Assembly (NCBI GenBank): GCA_963676865.2
Contig: CAXXSS010000001.1
Span: 124,001 to 188,000 of the forward strand
Length of the DNA stretch: 64,000 bases
Reading direction: 5' to 3'
Source: JAAYUD01 sp963676865
GTDB taxonomy: Bacteria; Bacteroidota; Bacteroidia; Bacteroidales; Bacteroidaceae
The position numbers and the translations under genes were made by a program. Shown piece by piece: positions 46,336 through 55,012 of this stretch. Position 1 is the first letter of the stretch. Each line of letters begins with the position of its first letter. Below the pieces are notes generated by a model, which worked only from the letters and a program-made list of their open reading frames with translations, was not told the origin of the DNA and did not search any database.

Positions 46336-46414
46336 CGCCTTTTTTCTTAATAATTCTTCCTCTTGCAATAAAAAATGCGAGTATGGCCTAAAATTTATTC
46401 ATATCTCATACAGA

Positions 46415-46455
46415 AAAGTGCTGAAAGTACCGGAATATGACACTTTCAGCACTTT
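46415..46455 (-). terminator. Terminator after 46506-47045
   Basis: A 14-bp perfect stem (46415-46428 with 46442-46455) and 13-nt loop are followed on the minus strand by TTCTG, about 50 bp past the stop. Confidence 0.75.
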
Positions 46456-46505
46456 CGAAATGCATACAAGCTCTATGAAATATCTAAAAAACGAATGTAC
46501 GTCTT

Positions 46506-47045
46506 TCAATAATAGATGCAATTGATTGTCGACTTGGGCGGAGTAAGAATGACACCATCCCTTATCTCGATCTCCCAAAAAGGCTGGCTTAGAATTTCGG
46601 CCATTTCGGGCGAATGCCCTTTCATTTCCAACAAATCTTCGCACGCCCTCTTGAAATCGTCATACAAATCATTGAGATTTACGGTAATCCTATCTTTGTC
46701 GTTGGCACTGCCCGCCTTGGGATGAGTCGTGTCATCGGATACCATGTTGTCGTCCGTCACCATTTTCTCACAAAAGCGACATCTTATTCGCTGGTATATA
46801 TCAATCTCCGCATATTTGCGTAGCGAAGGGAGCAGCTTTATTGCACTTTGAAAATCTCTTTTCGCATTCTGATTTTCATTCCATCCGCTCGCGTTATTGA
46901 TGGGACGAAGCGTCTTTCCCAAAAATTCGATACCTTGAGAAACAAGCATACACATTAAATACGGATGCTTGTCTTTTATTTCTCCTATTTCTTCAATAAG
47001 AATTTTCTGAATGAATTCTTCATTCGACATGTCTTTATAATCCAT
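46506..47045 (-). CDS. Hypothetical protein
   Basis: A 179-residue soluble protein beginning MDYKDMSNEEFIQKILIEEI. It is mostly helical, with two cysteines in CRFCEKMV (CxxC, possibly metal or redox) and the segment PFWEIEIRDGVILTPP near the end. I recognise no family. AAAGGTGAAAG before the ATG may act as ribosome site. The hairpin after the stop indicates a monocistronic unit. Confidence 0.6.
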   Translation of the reverse strand: MDYKDMSNEEFIQKILIEEIGEIKDKHPYLMCMLVSQGIEFLGKTLRPINNASGWNENQNAKRDFQSAIKLLPSLRKYAEIDIYQRIRCRFCEKMVTDDNMVSDDTTHPKAGSANDKDRITVNLNDLYDDFKRACEDLLEMKGHSPEMAEILSQPFWEIEIRDGVILTPPKSTINCIYY

Positions 47046-47159
47046 ATTCTTTCACCTTTTAATGATTGACTATAATAGAATAGTAGAATTGATAAAACGT
47101 TATCAACTATATATGCAAAACGCACTGAACACACAACAGACACCAGCAAGAGAAACGAA

Positions 47160-48059
47160 CTATCGCCGACTATGAGGCATCTTCATAGAAGACCTTCTCA
47201 TAGGTAACCTTTCGATGTTTTCTCTCTGCTGCCTGACGTTAAACTTATGTTTGGGCCATTGCCTATCGTCCATAATGGGGCGAATATTCATTTTGTCGGC
47301 CTTACGCGCCTGTTCAGGTTGTTCTACTCTGACATCCGGACGATATACCCGAATATTGGCACCTTCGACCCTATTCTTCTCTATCCGGTTGTTGTCCATT
47401 ATCCTCGTAACAGATATATTATTATTGGTATACCTACCGACCTCTTCCATTCGAGGTCCTGCCGAATAAAACTCTCTCTGATTGGGATTTGTAAAATTGT
47501 CGACAATAACCATGTGCTTACCTAGCTTCTTGGCACTTTTGTCTACAATCCTTATAGTCGTCAGATCTCTGTCGCACATTCTACCACACGGCACGATATT
47601 CCAATAAAAAGCATGAGGACGCCACGAGGCAAAAGTCCTCCCTATATTGATTCCGGGCATCAACGGTGCCCAGCCATAATATCCATTGAAAGATCCCCAC
47701 GTGACCCATGCCGGTGCCCACGAATATCCGGGAATCCATAACCAACCATAATTGTCGTCGTATATCCAAGTACCATAATGAAAGGGAGCCCAGCCCCAAT
47801 CGTAGTCCGAGTTCCAAAGCCAACCTGCATCCGTATACACCCAATATCCATTGGTGAGATAAGGACGAAAACCGTCTTCAACATTGGGCCGCCATACATG
47901 ACCGTACCCGGCATAATCTATCCATGTGCCATAAGGAGACAGGCTATCGAAAAAGTCCTGATAAGTAATTTCTGCGGGATTTTGGGCCGACACCTTTTGA
48001 TTGAAAGAGACAGTAACAATCGCTGCGATTATCATTGTCAGACAGACTAACTTTTTCAT
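47160..48059 (-). CDS. DUF6600-like Tyr/Trp-rich exported protein
   Basis: A 299-residue protein with a signal peptide (1-25). The central part repeats GYWVYTDAGWLWNSDYDWGW, HYGTWIYDDNYGWLWIPGY and WGSFNGYYGWAPL, the Trp/Tyr-rich pattern of DUF6600 proteins. The C-terminal third is basic and Arg-rich (RPDVRVEQPEQARKADKM). It is probably periplasmic or surface-located; function unknown. Confidence 0.8.
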   Translation of the reverse strand: MKKLVCLTMIIAAIVTVSFNQKVSAQNPAEITYQDFFDSLSPYGTWIDYAGYGHVWRPNVEDGFRPYLTNGYWVYTDAGWLWNSDYDWGWAPFHYGTWIYDDNYGWLWIPGYSWAPAWVTWGSFNGYYGWAPLMPGINIGRTFASWRPHAFYWNIVPCGRMCDRDLTTIRIVDKSAKKLGKHMVIVDNFTNPNQREFYSAGPRMEEVGRYTNNNISVTRIMDNNRIEKNRVEGANIRVYRPDVRVEQPEQARKADKMNIRPIMDDRQWPKHKFNVRQQRENIERLPMRRSSMKMPHSRR

Positions 48060-48317
48060 AACACGCGGATTTTAATTGTATAATGTCATTTGTAAACGGT
48101 TGTAAGATAGACATTACATCAATAGAATGTACACCTATTGCTCATAAATAATATTTCTATTAACAAATATTGCACATTGGCCGATCCTGATAAATATTCG
48201 TAAACACGATTACGATCAATCCTAATATTATCCTAAAAAAGGGAGAAAAAGAAGTTCGTACATCACCTTTGCTCACACACTTGTGGCAATTTGAAGGTAC
48301 GGAATGCAATAAAAAAA
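48060..48317. other. Intergenic DNA between the DUF6600 gene and the cold-shock operon
   Basis: No open frame, RNA gene or exact TAnnTTTG promoter is recognised. Confidence 0.5.
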
Positions 48318-48350
48318 AGAAGCCGGGGATCTGAATGATCAGCGACTTCT
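48318..48350 (-). terminator. Terminator of the cold-shock operon
   Basis: The minus strand folds AGAAG...CTTCT with an inner GATC-ATTCA-GATC, then TTTTTTTTATTG, 82 bp past the RRM gene. Confidence 0.8.
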
Positions 48351-48431
48351 ATTTTTCATATTCTGTTAGTGTGATAGAATCGTGTTGACACACCGATTCT
48401 ATACGATGCAGTTTTCTCTAAGAATCAAATT

Positions 48432-48737
48432 TTAATAACGTCTTCTGTTAAAGCCGCCGCCATTACCGCCACGATCGAATCCGTTGCTTCTTTCTCTTTT
48501 TTCACGTGCGACACTGACAGTTATAGAGTTACCATCGTAAGTACCTCCGTTCAATTCGTCAATGGCTTTTTGAGCTTCTTCGTCATTGGTCATTTCTACA
48601 AAACCGAAACCACGAGATCTACCTGTTTCTCTGTCTGTAATGACTCTGGCAGAAGATACTTCGCCATATTCTGCAAATAATTCTTGCAAGTCTTCACTAC
48701 TGGTATTGTAATTTAGACCGGACACATAAATGTTCAT
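48432..48737 (-). CDS. RRM-type RNA-binding protein
   Basis: A 101-residue protein with one RNA-recognition motif: RNP2 IYVSGL at residues 3-8 and RNP1 RGFGFVEM at about 42-49. A Gly/Arg-rich tail (NGFDRGGNGGGFNRRRY) follows. Such small proteins in Bacteroidetes are RNA chaperones. It is the last gene of a cold-shock-like operon, 38 bp after the cold-shock-domain gene. Confidence 0.95.
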   Translation of the reverse strand: MNIYVSGLNYNTSSEDLQELFAEYGEVSSARVITDRETGRSRGFGFVEMTNDEEAQKAIDELNGGTYDGNSITVSVAREKRERSNGFDRGGNGGGFNRRRY

Positions 48738-48775
48738 CGTTTTTACTTATTAATTAATTGTTATTGTTAAATACT

Positions 48776-49219
48776 TTATTTTGCAAGAGTGATATTGATG
48801 GCATTCATTCCTTCCTTACCACGTTCCAACTCAAAAGTAACTTTATTTCCTTTTTTTATAGAAGCAGGGGCATTACTGATATGGAAGAAATACTTTTCTT
48901 CGCCATCAATCTTTTTTATAAATCCGAAACCCTTATCGGAATTAAAATATTCAACGTTCCCCATCAGCGCCTTAGTCTCCTCCTCTACTTTTTTCGGAAT
49001 AGAAATCTCAATGCTTTCTATATCAACTTCTTCTTTCACAGAAGAATCCGGAGGTGTGCTTGTAATGACGCCATTTTCGTCTACATAGGCAATCATGTCT
49101 TCAAAAGACCCGCTTCCTGCATTTGCTTTGCGTGCTTCTTTACGTTTTTGTTTTTCTAAACGCTTACTAGTTTTTCTTTTTTCTAATTCCCTTTTATTAC
49201 ATGAAATTGCTTTTCCCAT
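48776..49219 (-). CDS. Cold-shock-domain protein with long charged N-terminal extension
   Basis: A 147-residue protein. The cold-shock domain (about 87-147) has NSDKGFGFIKKIDGEEKYFF and HISNAPA, carrying the RNP1/RNP2 aromatic residues. The first 40 residues are extremely lysine/arginine-rich (KRKTSKRLEKQKRKEARK), likely an RNA-binding tail. It is 17 bp after the DEAD helicase and should unfold mRNA together with it in the cold. Confidence 0.92.
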   Translation of the reverse strand: MGKAISCNKRELEKRKTSKRLEKQKRKEARKANAGSGSFEDMIAYVDENGVITSTPPDSSVKEEVDIESIEISIPKKVEEETKALMGNVEYFNSDKGFGFIKKIDGEEKYFFHISNAPASIKKGNKVTFELERGKEGMNAINITLAK

Positions 49220-49236
49220 ATATAATTATTTTATTT

Positions 49237-50358
49237 TTATGCCGACAGCAACATGACATTCAGCTTCTTGCCTGTTACTTTCTGAATATCTCTCATCATA
49301 ACACGCTCTTCTTCCGAACAAAATGTGATAGCAACACCCTCGTGTCCGGCTCTACCGGTACGACCGATACGGTGTACATAGGTTTCGGGCACGTCTGGCA
49401 GGTCGTAATTCACAACCATACCCAGATTGTCTATATCAATACCTCTGGCAGCTATATCCGTTGCTATAATAACATGTATCTTGCCCGATTTGAAGTTCGT
49501 AAGAGCTCGTTGTCTGGCCGTTTGGGTTTTATTTCCGTGTATTGCTTCGCAAGCGATGCTAGCCTTGTTCAAAAGCCGTGCTATCTTATCTGCTTTGTGT
49601 TTCGTACGTGAGAAAACCAATATCGACTTACCTGAATTTTTCTTCAACAGGTCGATAAGTAAATCTGTTTTCTGCTCTTTTTCGACATAATACAACCCTT
49701 GTTGAATGGTATCTACTACAGAAGAGACAGGGGTAACCTCCACTTTAGAAGGCTTATACAAGATCGATTTCGATAAGTCTACTATCGTCTTGGGCATCGT
49801 GGCAGAGAAAAGCATGGTTTGTCTGGACTTGGGTAGCAACGGCAACAACTTTTTCACGTCGTGTATAAAGCCCATGTCGAGCATACGGTCTGCCTCGTCC
49901 AGCACAAAATGTTTAATGTTGCTCAACGAAATATATTTCTGGCTGATCAGATCGAGCAATCGTCCCGGTGTGGCTATCAGTATATCGATTCCCCTTTTCA
50001 GTTGGTCAACCTGAGCCGCTTGTTTCACTCCACCGAATATAACAGTATGTCGTAGATCGGTGAACTCGGAATACTCTCTAAAACAATCATCAATCTGGAT
50101 AGCCAATTCGCGAGTAGGAGTAAGTATCAAAGCTTTGATTTGGCGTTTCCCTACTTTGGGAGATTCATTAAGTTGCTGGATAATAGGGATGGCAAAAGCT
50201 GCCGTTTTTCCTGTTCCTGTTTGTGCTATTCCTATCAAATCAATAGCTTTTAACCCTATTGGTATAGCTTGTTGTTGAATAGGAGTAGGCGTTTCATATT
50301 TTTTCTTTGAAAGAGCTTTTAAGATAGGTTCTGATATGTGTAAATCTTTAAATGTCAT
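49237..50358 (-). CDS. DEAD-box RNA helicase (RhlE-like)
   Basis: A 373-residue helicase core with a Q motif (LHISEPILKALSKKKYETPTPIQQ split over 7-27), motif I AQTGTGKT, motif II DEAD, motif III SAT, and motif VI HRIGRTGRAG. The usual long C-terminal tail is missing, so it is a minimal helicase. It starts the operon with the cold-shock-domain and RRM genes, a set suggesting RNA remodelling or cold adaptation. A long leader precedes it. Confidence 0.96.
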   Translation of the reverse strand: MTFKDLHISEPILKALSKKKYETPTPIQQQAIPIGLKAIDLIGIAQTGTGKTAAFAIPIIQQLNESPKVGKRQIKALILTPTRELAIQIDDCFREYSEFTDLRHTVIFGGVKQAAQVDQLKRGIDILIATPGRLLDLISQKYISLSNIKHFVLDEADRMLDMGFIHDVKKLLPLLPKSRQTMLFSATMPKTIVDLSKSILYKPSKVEVTPVSSVVDTIQQGLYYVEKEQKTDLLIDLLKKNSGKSILVFSRTKHKADKIARLLNKASIACEAIHGNKTQTARQRALTNFKSGKIHVIIATDIAARGIDIDNLGMVVNYDLPDVPETYVHRIGRTGRAGHEGVAITFCSEEERVMMRDIQKVTGKKLNVMLLSA

Positions 50359-50512
50359 AAATTTTATCTGATTGCTTCATGCAATCTTTTCTTAATTAAT
50401 TAATCGTAATAAAAGTTCATGGAAGAAGTCGGATATACTCTATCCGCATGATAATTATTACGTGTGAATAATATAAATTAGACTCGCAAATGCTCATATT
50501 TTTATTGCGAAC

Positions 50513-50644
50513 CAAATTTAATAATGCCAACAAAAAAGTCGATTTAATTATTTTGGCGAGAAAAGTCCCAAGAAAATAGATGGGGAAAGACATTGCTGAA
50601 TAAAAAATTTCAATACAAACTTCATTGTTTAGATCGCAAAGATA
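50513..50644 (-). promoter_or_regulatory. Candidate promoters and long leader of the cold-shock operon
   Basis: Two exact TAnnTTTG boxes exist on the minus strand, TATCTTTG (50644-50637) and TAAATTTG (50520-50513). They give untranslated leaders of about 270 or 145 nt. The remaining intergenic DNA (50359-50767) has no gene. Confidence 0.4.
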
Positions 50645-50767
50645 TTATAATAAATTGAATAATTTCTTTATTCGGCAATATATTTAAATATAATTTTGTT
50701 CTTATAACTAAAAAGGCTACAATATTCGGAATAAACAGGAACAATTTGAAGTTTGCGACATTAAAAA

Positions 50768-51313
50768 TCAGTTTTCCGCTTTCGATTTTGTAAGCTCGGT
50801 AATATCGTAGATTGTAAGTACCGCCCCAGGATTTCCATCAATAGGGAAATAGCTCCCGGAAATGGAAACATCGATACAAGTAACGTTATTCCCTTCGCCC
50901 ATAATATCGAGCGAGGACCGCATATCTCGGAAATCGACATGGGTGTCCAATGTCTGCTGAATGGTCTGACGAATAGGACAAAATTCACACATTTCACCCG
51001 TACCGCATCCACCGGGGGCACGCATTGCATTGCGACAATGGAATAGATCTCCCAAGCGTTTTTTCTCTAATGCAGCAATCGTATTGGTAAGCGTGTAATA
51101 GTTTGTTTTGAGCACGACAAAATCATCATCGATCAAAACAATATATGCATGAGCAGTGCGAAATATGGCATCTGTGAATGTCTCTGCGTTTTCCAAAGCT
51201 TTATTTTCTTTGTTCAAACGGAAGGCAAGTTCTTTCTTCTGCTGGCATTGGAAGAGAAAACTTATTAACAAGACAGCACTTATTAATATTATTAGCAATA
51301 TTATAGCCCACAT
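50768..51313 (-). CDS. Membrane-anchored PAS protein with cysteine cluster
   Basis: A 181-residue protein: one N-terminal membrane helix (about 2-21), a short coiled coil, then a PAS domain (about 48-172) starting DAIFRTAHAYIVLIDDDF and ending VLTIYDITELTKSK. Inserted in the PAS is CRNAMRAPGGCGTGEMCEFC, a four-cysteine set also seen in some sensor kinases. No kinase or other output domain follows. It may sense redox or metal and act through a partner. The promoter box TACATTTG lies 45 bp upstream. Confidence 0.75.
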   Translation of the reverse strand: MWAIILLIILISAVLLISFLFQCQQKKELAFRLNKENKALENAETFTDAIFRTAHAYIVLIDDDFVVLKTNYYTLTNTIAALEKKRLGDLFHCRNAMRAPGGCGTGEMCEFCPIRQTIQQTLDTHVDFRDMRSSLDIMGEGNNVTCIDVSISGSYFPIDGNPGAVLTIYDITELTKSKAEN

Positions 51314-51357
51314 AGTCGCTTTTATTACGTTGATCCATCAAATTTCGTACAGATATA

Positions 51358-51365
51358 CAAATGTA
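51358..51365 (-). promoter_or_regulatory. -7 promoter box for the PAS gene
   Basis: The minus strand reads TACATTTG, an exact match, 45 bp before the start. Confidence 0.5.
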
Positions 51366-51426
51366 TCTATAATTATCAAGATAAAGCAATATCTTTAGTT
51401 AAATTTTATTTCGTATAAATAGAAAA

Positions 51427-51475
51427 AAGAGACATCCATGTGATAGTTATTTCAACTACCCAACAGATGCCTCTT
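51427..51475 (-). terminator. Terminator of prs
   Basis: The arms AAGAGACATC and GATGCCTCTT (one mismatch) hold an inner GTAGTT/ACTATC-type pairing and are followed on the minus strand by TTTTTTCT, 24 bp past the prs stop. Confidence 0.8.
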
Positions 51476-51498
51476 CGTATGTTGTTTGTATGTAATCT

Positions 51499-52437
51499 CT
51501 AGATCAAATATTGCGAACTGATCGATTCGTTATTGACCACCCTACGAATGGTTTCGGCGAACATATCGGCAATGCTCAACTGCTTAACTTTCGAACACTT
51601 CTTTGTATATGGAATACTATCGGTAAATACCATCTCGGTGAGGCAAGATTCTTGAATGCGATAAGAAGCCGGATCGGACATAACGCAATGACTGGCAATA
51701 GCCCGTACACTTAGAGCTCCGTTTTCCATCATCAGATTGGCTGCTAAAGTAATGGTACCAGCGGTATCGACAATATCGTCGACAAGTACCACATTTTTGC
51801 CTTTCACATCACCGATAATCTGCATGGATGCTACCTGATTGGCAACTTCACGTTTCTTATTACAAAGCACCATTGGAACATCAAGGTATTTACAGAAAGT
51901 GCTGGCACGTTTCGAACCGCCTACATCTGGAGTAGCGATACAAAGATCGGGCAGATTCAGCGATTGTATATAAGGGAAAAAGACTGCCGATGCATATAGA
52001 TGATCAACAGGAAGGTCGAAAAAGCCTTGAATCTGATCGGCATGAAGATCCATTGTGATCAGACGATCGATACCGGCAACAGAAAGTAAATCGGCCACCA
52101 ACTTAGCCCCTATTGACACACGAGGCTTATCTTTTCTATCCTGACGTGCCCATCCGAAATACGGAATAACAGCTATAACACTCTTTGCAGAAGCTCTCTT
52201 GGCCGCATCGATCATCAGCAGCAGCTCCATTAAGTTATCAGAATTAGGGAAAGTGGATTGAACCAAAAACACATGTGCACCACGGATAGACTGCTCGTAA
52301 GATACGGCAAACTCACCATCGGCAAAGTGGGTTATATTCATTTTTCCAAGAGGACAATTTAGACTGGTGCAGATCTTCTCTGCCAAGTATCTCGAACTGG
52401 TTCCCGAGAATACCATGAAAGGTTCGTTTTCTCTCAT
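51499..52437 (-). CDS. prs: Ribose-phosphate pyrophosphokinase (PRPP synthetase)
   Basis: A 312-residue enzyme that makes PRPP from ribose 5-phosphate and ATP for nucleotide, His and Trp synthesis. Visible motifs are the flexible-loop YFGWARQDRK, the signature DLHADQIQGFF, and the PRPP-binding VVLVDDIVDTAGTI. The length is typical. It is a single-gene unit with a -7 box 37-44 bp upstream and a terminator downstream. Confidence 0.98.
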   Translation of the reverse strand: MRENEPFMVFSGTSSRYLAEKICTSLNCPLGKMNITHFADGEFAVSYEQSIRGAHVFLVQSTFPNSDNLMELLLMIDAAKRASAKSVIAVIPYFGWARQDRKDKPRVSIGAKLVADLLSVAGIDRLITMDLHADQIQGFFDLPVDHLYASAVFFPYIQSLNLPDLCIATPDVGGSKRASTFCKYLDVPMVLCNKKREVANQVASMQIIGDVKGKNVVLVDDIVDTAGTITLAANLMMENGALSVRAIASHCVMSDPASYRIQESCLTEMVFTDSIPYTKKCSKVKQLSIADMFAETIRRVVNNESISSQYLI

Positions 52438-52473
52438 TTATGCTTTAGTTATGACGAAGTTTTAATTTTGATG

Positions 52474-52481
52474 CAAAGTTA
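52474..52481 (-). promoter_or_regulatory. -7 promoter box for prs
   Basis: The minus strand reads TAACTTTG, an exact match. Confidence 0.5.
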
Positions 52482-52649
52482 AAGCTTTTTTTTGATACGC
52501 CAAGCAGGTTTTGTGCTATCTTTCCACTATAATGGTATTTTTTGTAACTGTGTTGTATTACAAACTTCAGTTTCCATGGTCCAAGTACACAGTTGTTTGT
52601 GTAGAGTAAATGACATGAGAATAGAACTTAAGCGGCAGGTAAACAAAAA

Positions 52650-52686
52650 TGTACTGAATAAGTAATGTTTCAACTTACCCAGTACA
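52650..52686 (-). terminator. Terminator after the GH89 gene, IS-end-like
   Basis: The minus strand forms TGTACTG..TAAGT / ACTTA..CAGTACA with a GG/AA internal mismatch and then TTTTTGTTT, 21 bp past the stop. The sequence closely resembles the left end of the IS3 element (TGTACTG..TAAGTTGA). Confidence 0.8.
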
Positions 52687-52707
52687 CCATCTGACGTTAT
52701 CTCAAAA

Positions 52708-54933
52708 CTATTTACTTTGTTCTATCATCGTTTTGTATTTTGCCAACAACTCTTTGGCAAGTTCAATGCTATCGCCTACGGGAGTTTCTGGGAAATCGCC
52801 GATGCAATCTTTCCACCAGATTTCTTCGTAATCGGTCACTTCCTTTTCATATTCCTTATATTTGGCATCGTCGAACTTATATCCTCCGATAACGGCCTTA
52901 TCTACTGCAGCAAAAAACATTTTCCACCGTTCGCCATAGAAAGTAGAAGTCATTCCAGACCAAGTACGGCTGGCATAATCGTTGAGCAATCCGGCCTTTT
53001 CGCCCCAAGTAGTGAGCAGATTTCGAGCATTGCGTTCGTAATAAAGTTTTTCTTCATCGTTTACGCCCTTGCTACGCGCTTCTTTTATCCATTTACCCGT
53101 TAAGTAAAAAGACTGAGAAGACACCAACCGATCGACATCATTGATGATCTGCAACATCAACGCTTCTTTGGCTTTCATCTCCTTATAATTGTTTTCATTA
53201 TAAGCTTTCTCGTAGTCCTTAAAGAGAACAGCAAAATGGTTGCTAACGACTTGTCTGACGAGGTTGGATACATCGAAAGCAAAAGTCGACGTTTTACTAT
53301 CGGCCTTCAACATCAATTCGGCTGCTTTCAGCAAATCGGCATTATCGTATTTGATACGATAGTTGCTATAATAAGTTTTAAATTTACCGAAGCAAGGACG
53401 TATGTTGATGACAGGACATTGACCAGGCGTACATGGAGAAGCATAAATTTTATTCAGCAAGATGTTCCATGCAGCACGTGCATTTGTGTCGGCATGTCCT
53501 ACATGTTCATCGGCCAAATGTTCGCTCCAATTGTTGACATCCTTATGCCCTTTGAAATCCCAAGCTTTTTCGAATACATATTCGTACATGAACGGATTGC
53601 AATCGAATCCTTCCAATGTGGCACCAAGTCCAATAAAGTTCTTGCCACCTTTTTGGATAGTGTTTTCAATACGTTTGTTTACTTCATCAATATTGCCGGC
53701 TAACATGGTATTGCCACCAAAGTTGCCCAAATAACACCAGATATAAGGTACATTATAGAATTTGTCGGTCTGTTGCCACACTTCGTGACGCTCGCAATAG
53801 TAGTCCAACAGAATAGATTTCTGAGGAGGATAGGCGGTGATGTATGCTTTAATACGATCGTTTGTCCAATCTTTCCGCTCGTTGTAGAACAGCCAAGTCA
53901 TCTGTAACCAAACAGCATTTTTATCCGCTTTCTCCAATGTACCATATACTTGATGAGCTACACGTTTCAAATAAGAAGCCTCGTAACTGGGCGGCTCAAG
54001 TTCGTTGAACAAATCAATGCCATAGATATGATCCGTTCCGTAGACATCTTTCTGCTGTTGCAAAAACATCTTCTGAATTTTGGCAAACAACGGATCCATG
54101 GGATCAAGGAAACTGCACGCATATTGGTCCGAATAGCCCGACCAAGCACCAAGTTTGGTAATCTTCGCATTCGGATATATCCTTTTCAATTCTTGTGGAA
54201 CATGTCCTGCAAAGGCGGGAAGAACAGGTTTCATATTGAATTCGCGTTCGCGAGAGACGATCTTCTTCTGCAATTCTTCCTGATCGTCAAGCCACGACAT
54301 AGGTAGATCTCCCTGCCAATAGTCTATATTGAGCATCCGATGCCATGGCAAATGAGCCGGCCCGGTGAAATAATGACGAATTTCTTTGTCAGAGAGTCCC
54401 AATTTCATCCACACTTTATGCCAAATAGATTCCTGTCCGGTTATCGCCAATGGCAGATTAATGCCATTTAACGCCATCCAGTCGATGAAGTGTTCCCAAT
54501 CTCTCCAACTCCACCAAGGCATGGTATAGCCGAAGGTACAATAATTAAGGAAAAAACGATCTTTACAACGAGCGTCGATGGTGAGGGGCTTTTCGATAAC
54601 AGGTAGCGACTCTGGCATCTCGAATTTGTCGTCAACAAACCAAGAAACAGTAGTATGGCAATAGTACTTTAGATAATAGTTCAATCCTACAGCCATCGAA
54701 TTAGCATTATTTCCGCTAATTTCAATCACATCTCCGTTCGATCTTAATTGGAATTGGTCTTTACCACCTGTATTGGGCAAAAGTTTGAATACAAAAGAGC
54801 CCTCATGTTGTGGCATCAGACGGTGTACCAAGCCTTTTATGACAATGGTTTCTTTCGATGTAGTAGAAGCTTTTCCTGTCATGCAAGCAAGGCTAAAAAA
54901 TAATGTCGTAAGCAATAAAGCTAATTTTCTCAT
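52708..54933 (-). CDS. GH89 alpha-N-acetylglucosaminidase
   Basis: Start taken at ATG 54933 (MRKLALLLTTLFFSLACMTG); the upstream codon is TTG. The roughly 741-residue exported enzyme has the NAGLU N-terminal domain, the TIM-barrel with FGYTMPWWSWRDWEHFIDWM and LPAFAGHVP, and candidate catalytic residues Glu311 in FNELEPP and Glu441 in GLGATLEGFD, followed by a helical C-terminal domain. It removes alpha-linked GlcNAc, for example from mucin or heparan-type glycans. It ends the SusC/SusD operon (71 bp after SusD), so the transported glycan probably carries alpha-GlcNAc. Confidence 0.95.
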   Translation of the reverse strand: MRKLALLLTTLFFSLACMTGKASTTSKETIVIKGLVHRLMPQHEGSFVFKLLPNTGGKDQFQLRSNGDVIEISGNNANSMAVGLNYYLKYYCHTTVSWFVDDKFEMPESLPVIEKPLTIDARCKDRFFLNYCTFGYTMPWWSWRDWEHFIDWMALNGINLPLAITGQESIWHKVWMKLGLSDKEIRHYFTGPAHLPWHRMLNIDYWQGDLPMSWLDDQEELQKKIVSREREFNMKPVLPAFAGHVPQELKRIYPNAKITKLGAWSGYSDQYACSFLDPMDPLFAKIQKMFLQQQKDVYGTDHIYGIDLFNELEPPSYEASYLKRVAHQVYGTLEKADKNAVWLQMTWLFYNERKDWTNDRIKAYITAYPPQKSILLDYYCERHEVWQQTDKFYNVPYIWCYLGNFGGNTMLAGNIDEVNKRIENTIQKGGKNFIGLGATLEGFDCNPFMYEYVFEKAWDFKGHKDVNNWSEHLADEHVGHADTNARAAWNILLNKIYASPCTPGQCPVINIRPCFGKFKTYYSNYRIKYDNADLLKAAELMLKADSKTSTFAFDVSNLVRQVVSNHFAVLFKDYEKAYNENNYKEMKAKEALMLQIINDVDRLVSSQSFYLTGKWIKEARSKGVNDEEKLYYERNARNLLTTWGEKAGLLNDYASRTWSGMTSTFYGERWKMFFAAVDKAVIGGYKFDDAKYKEYEKEVTDYEEIWWKDCIGDFPETPVGDSIELAKELLAKYKTMIEQSK

Positions 54934-55012
54934 ATCTATCAAATTGTTTTTAGGAAGAGACTGCCTATATATAGACTATAGACAGTCTCTCATTGTTTAA
55001 TAATTCGTTCGT

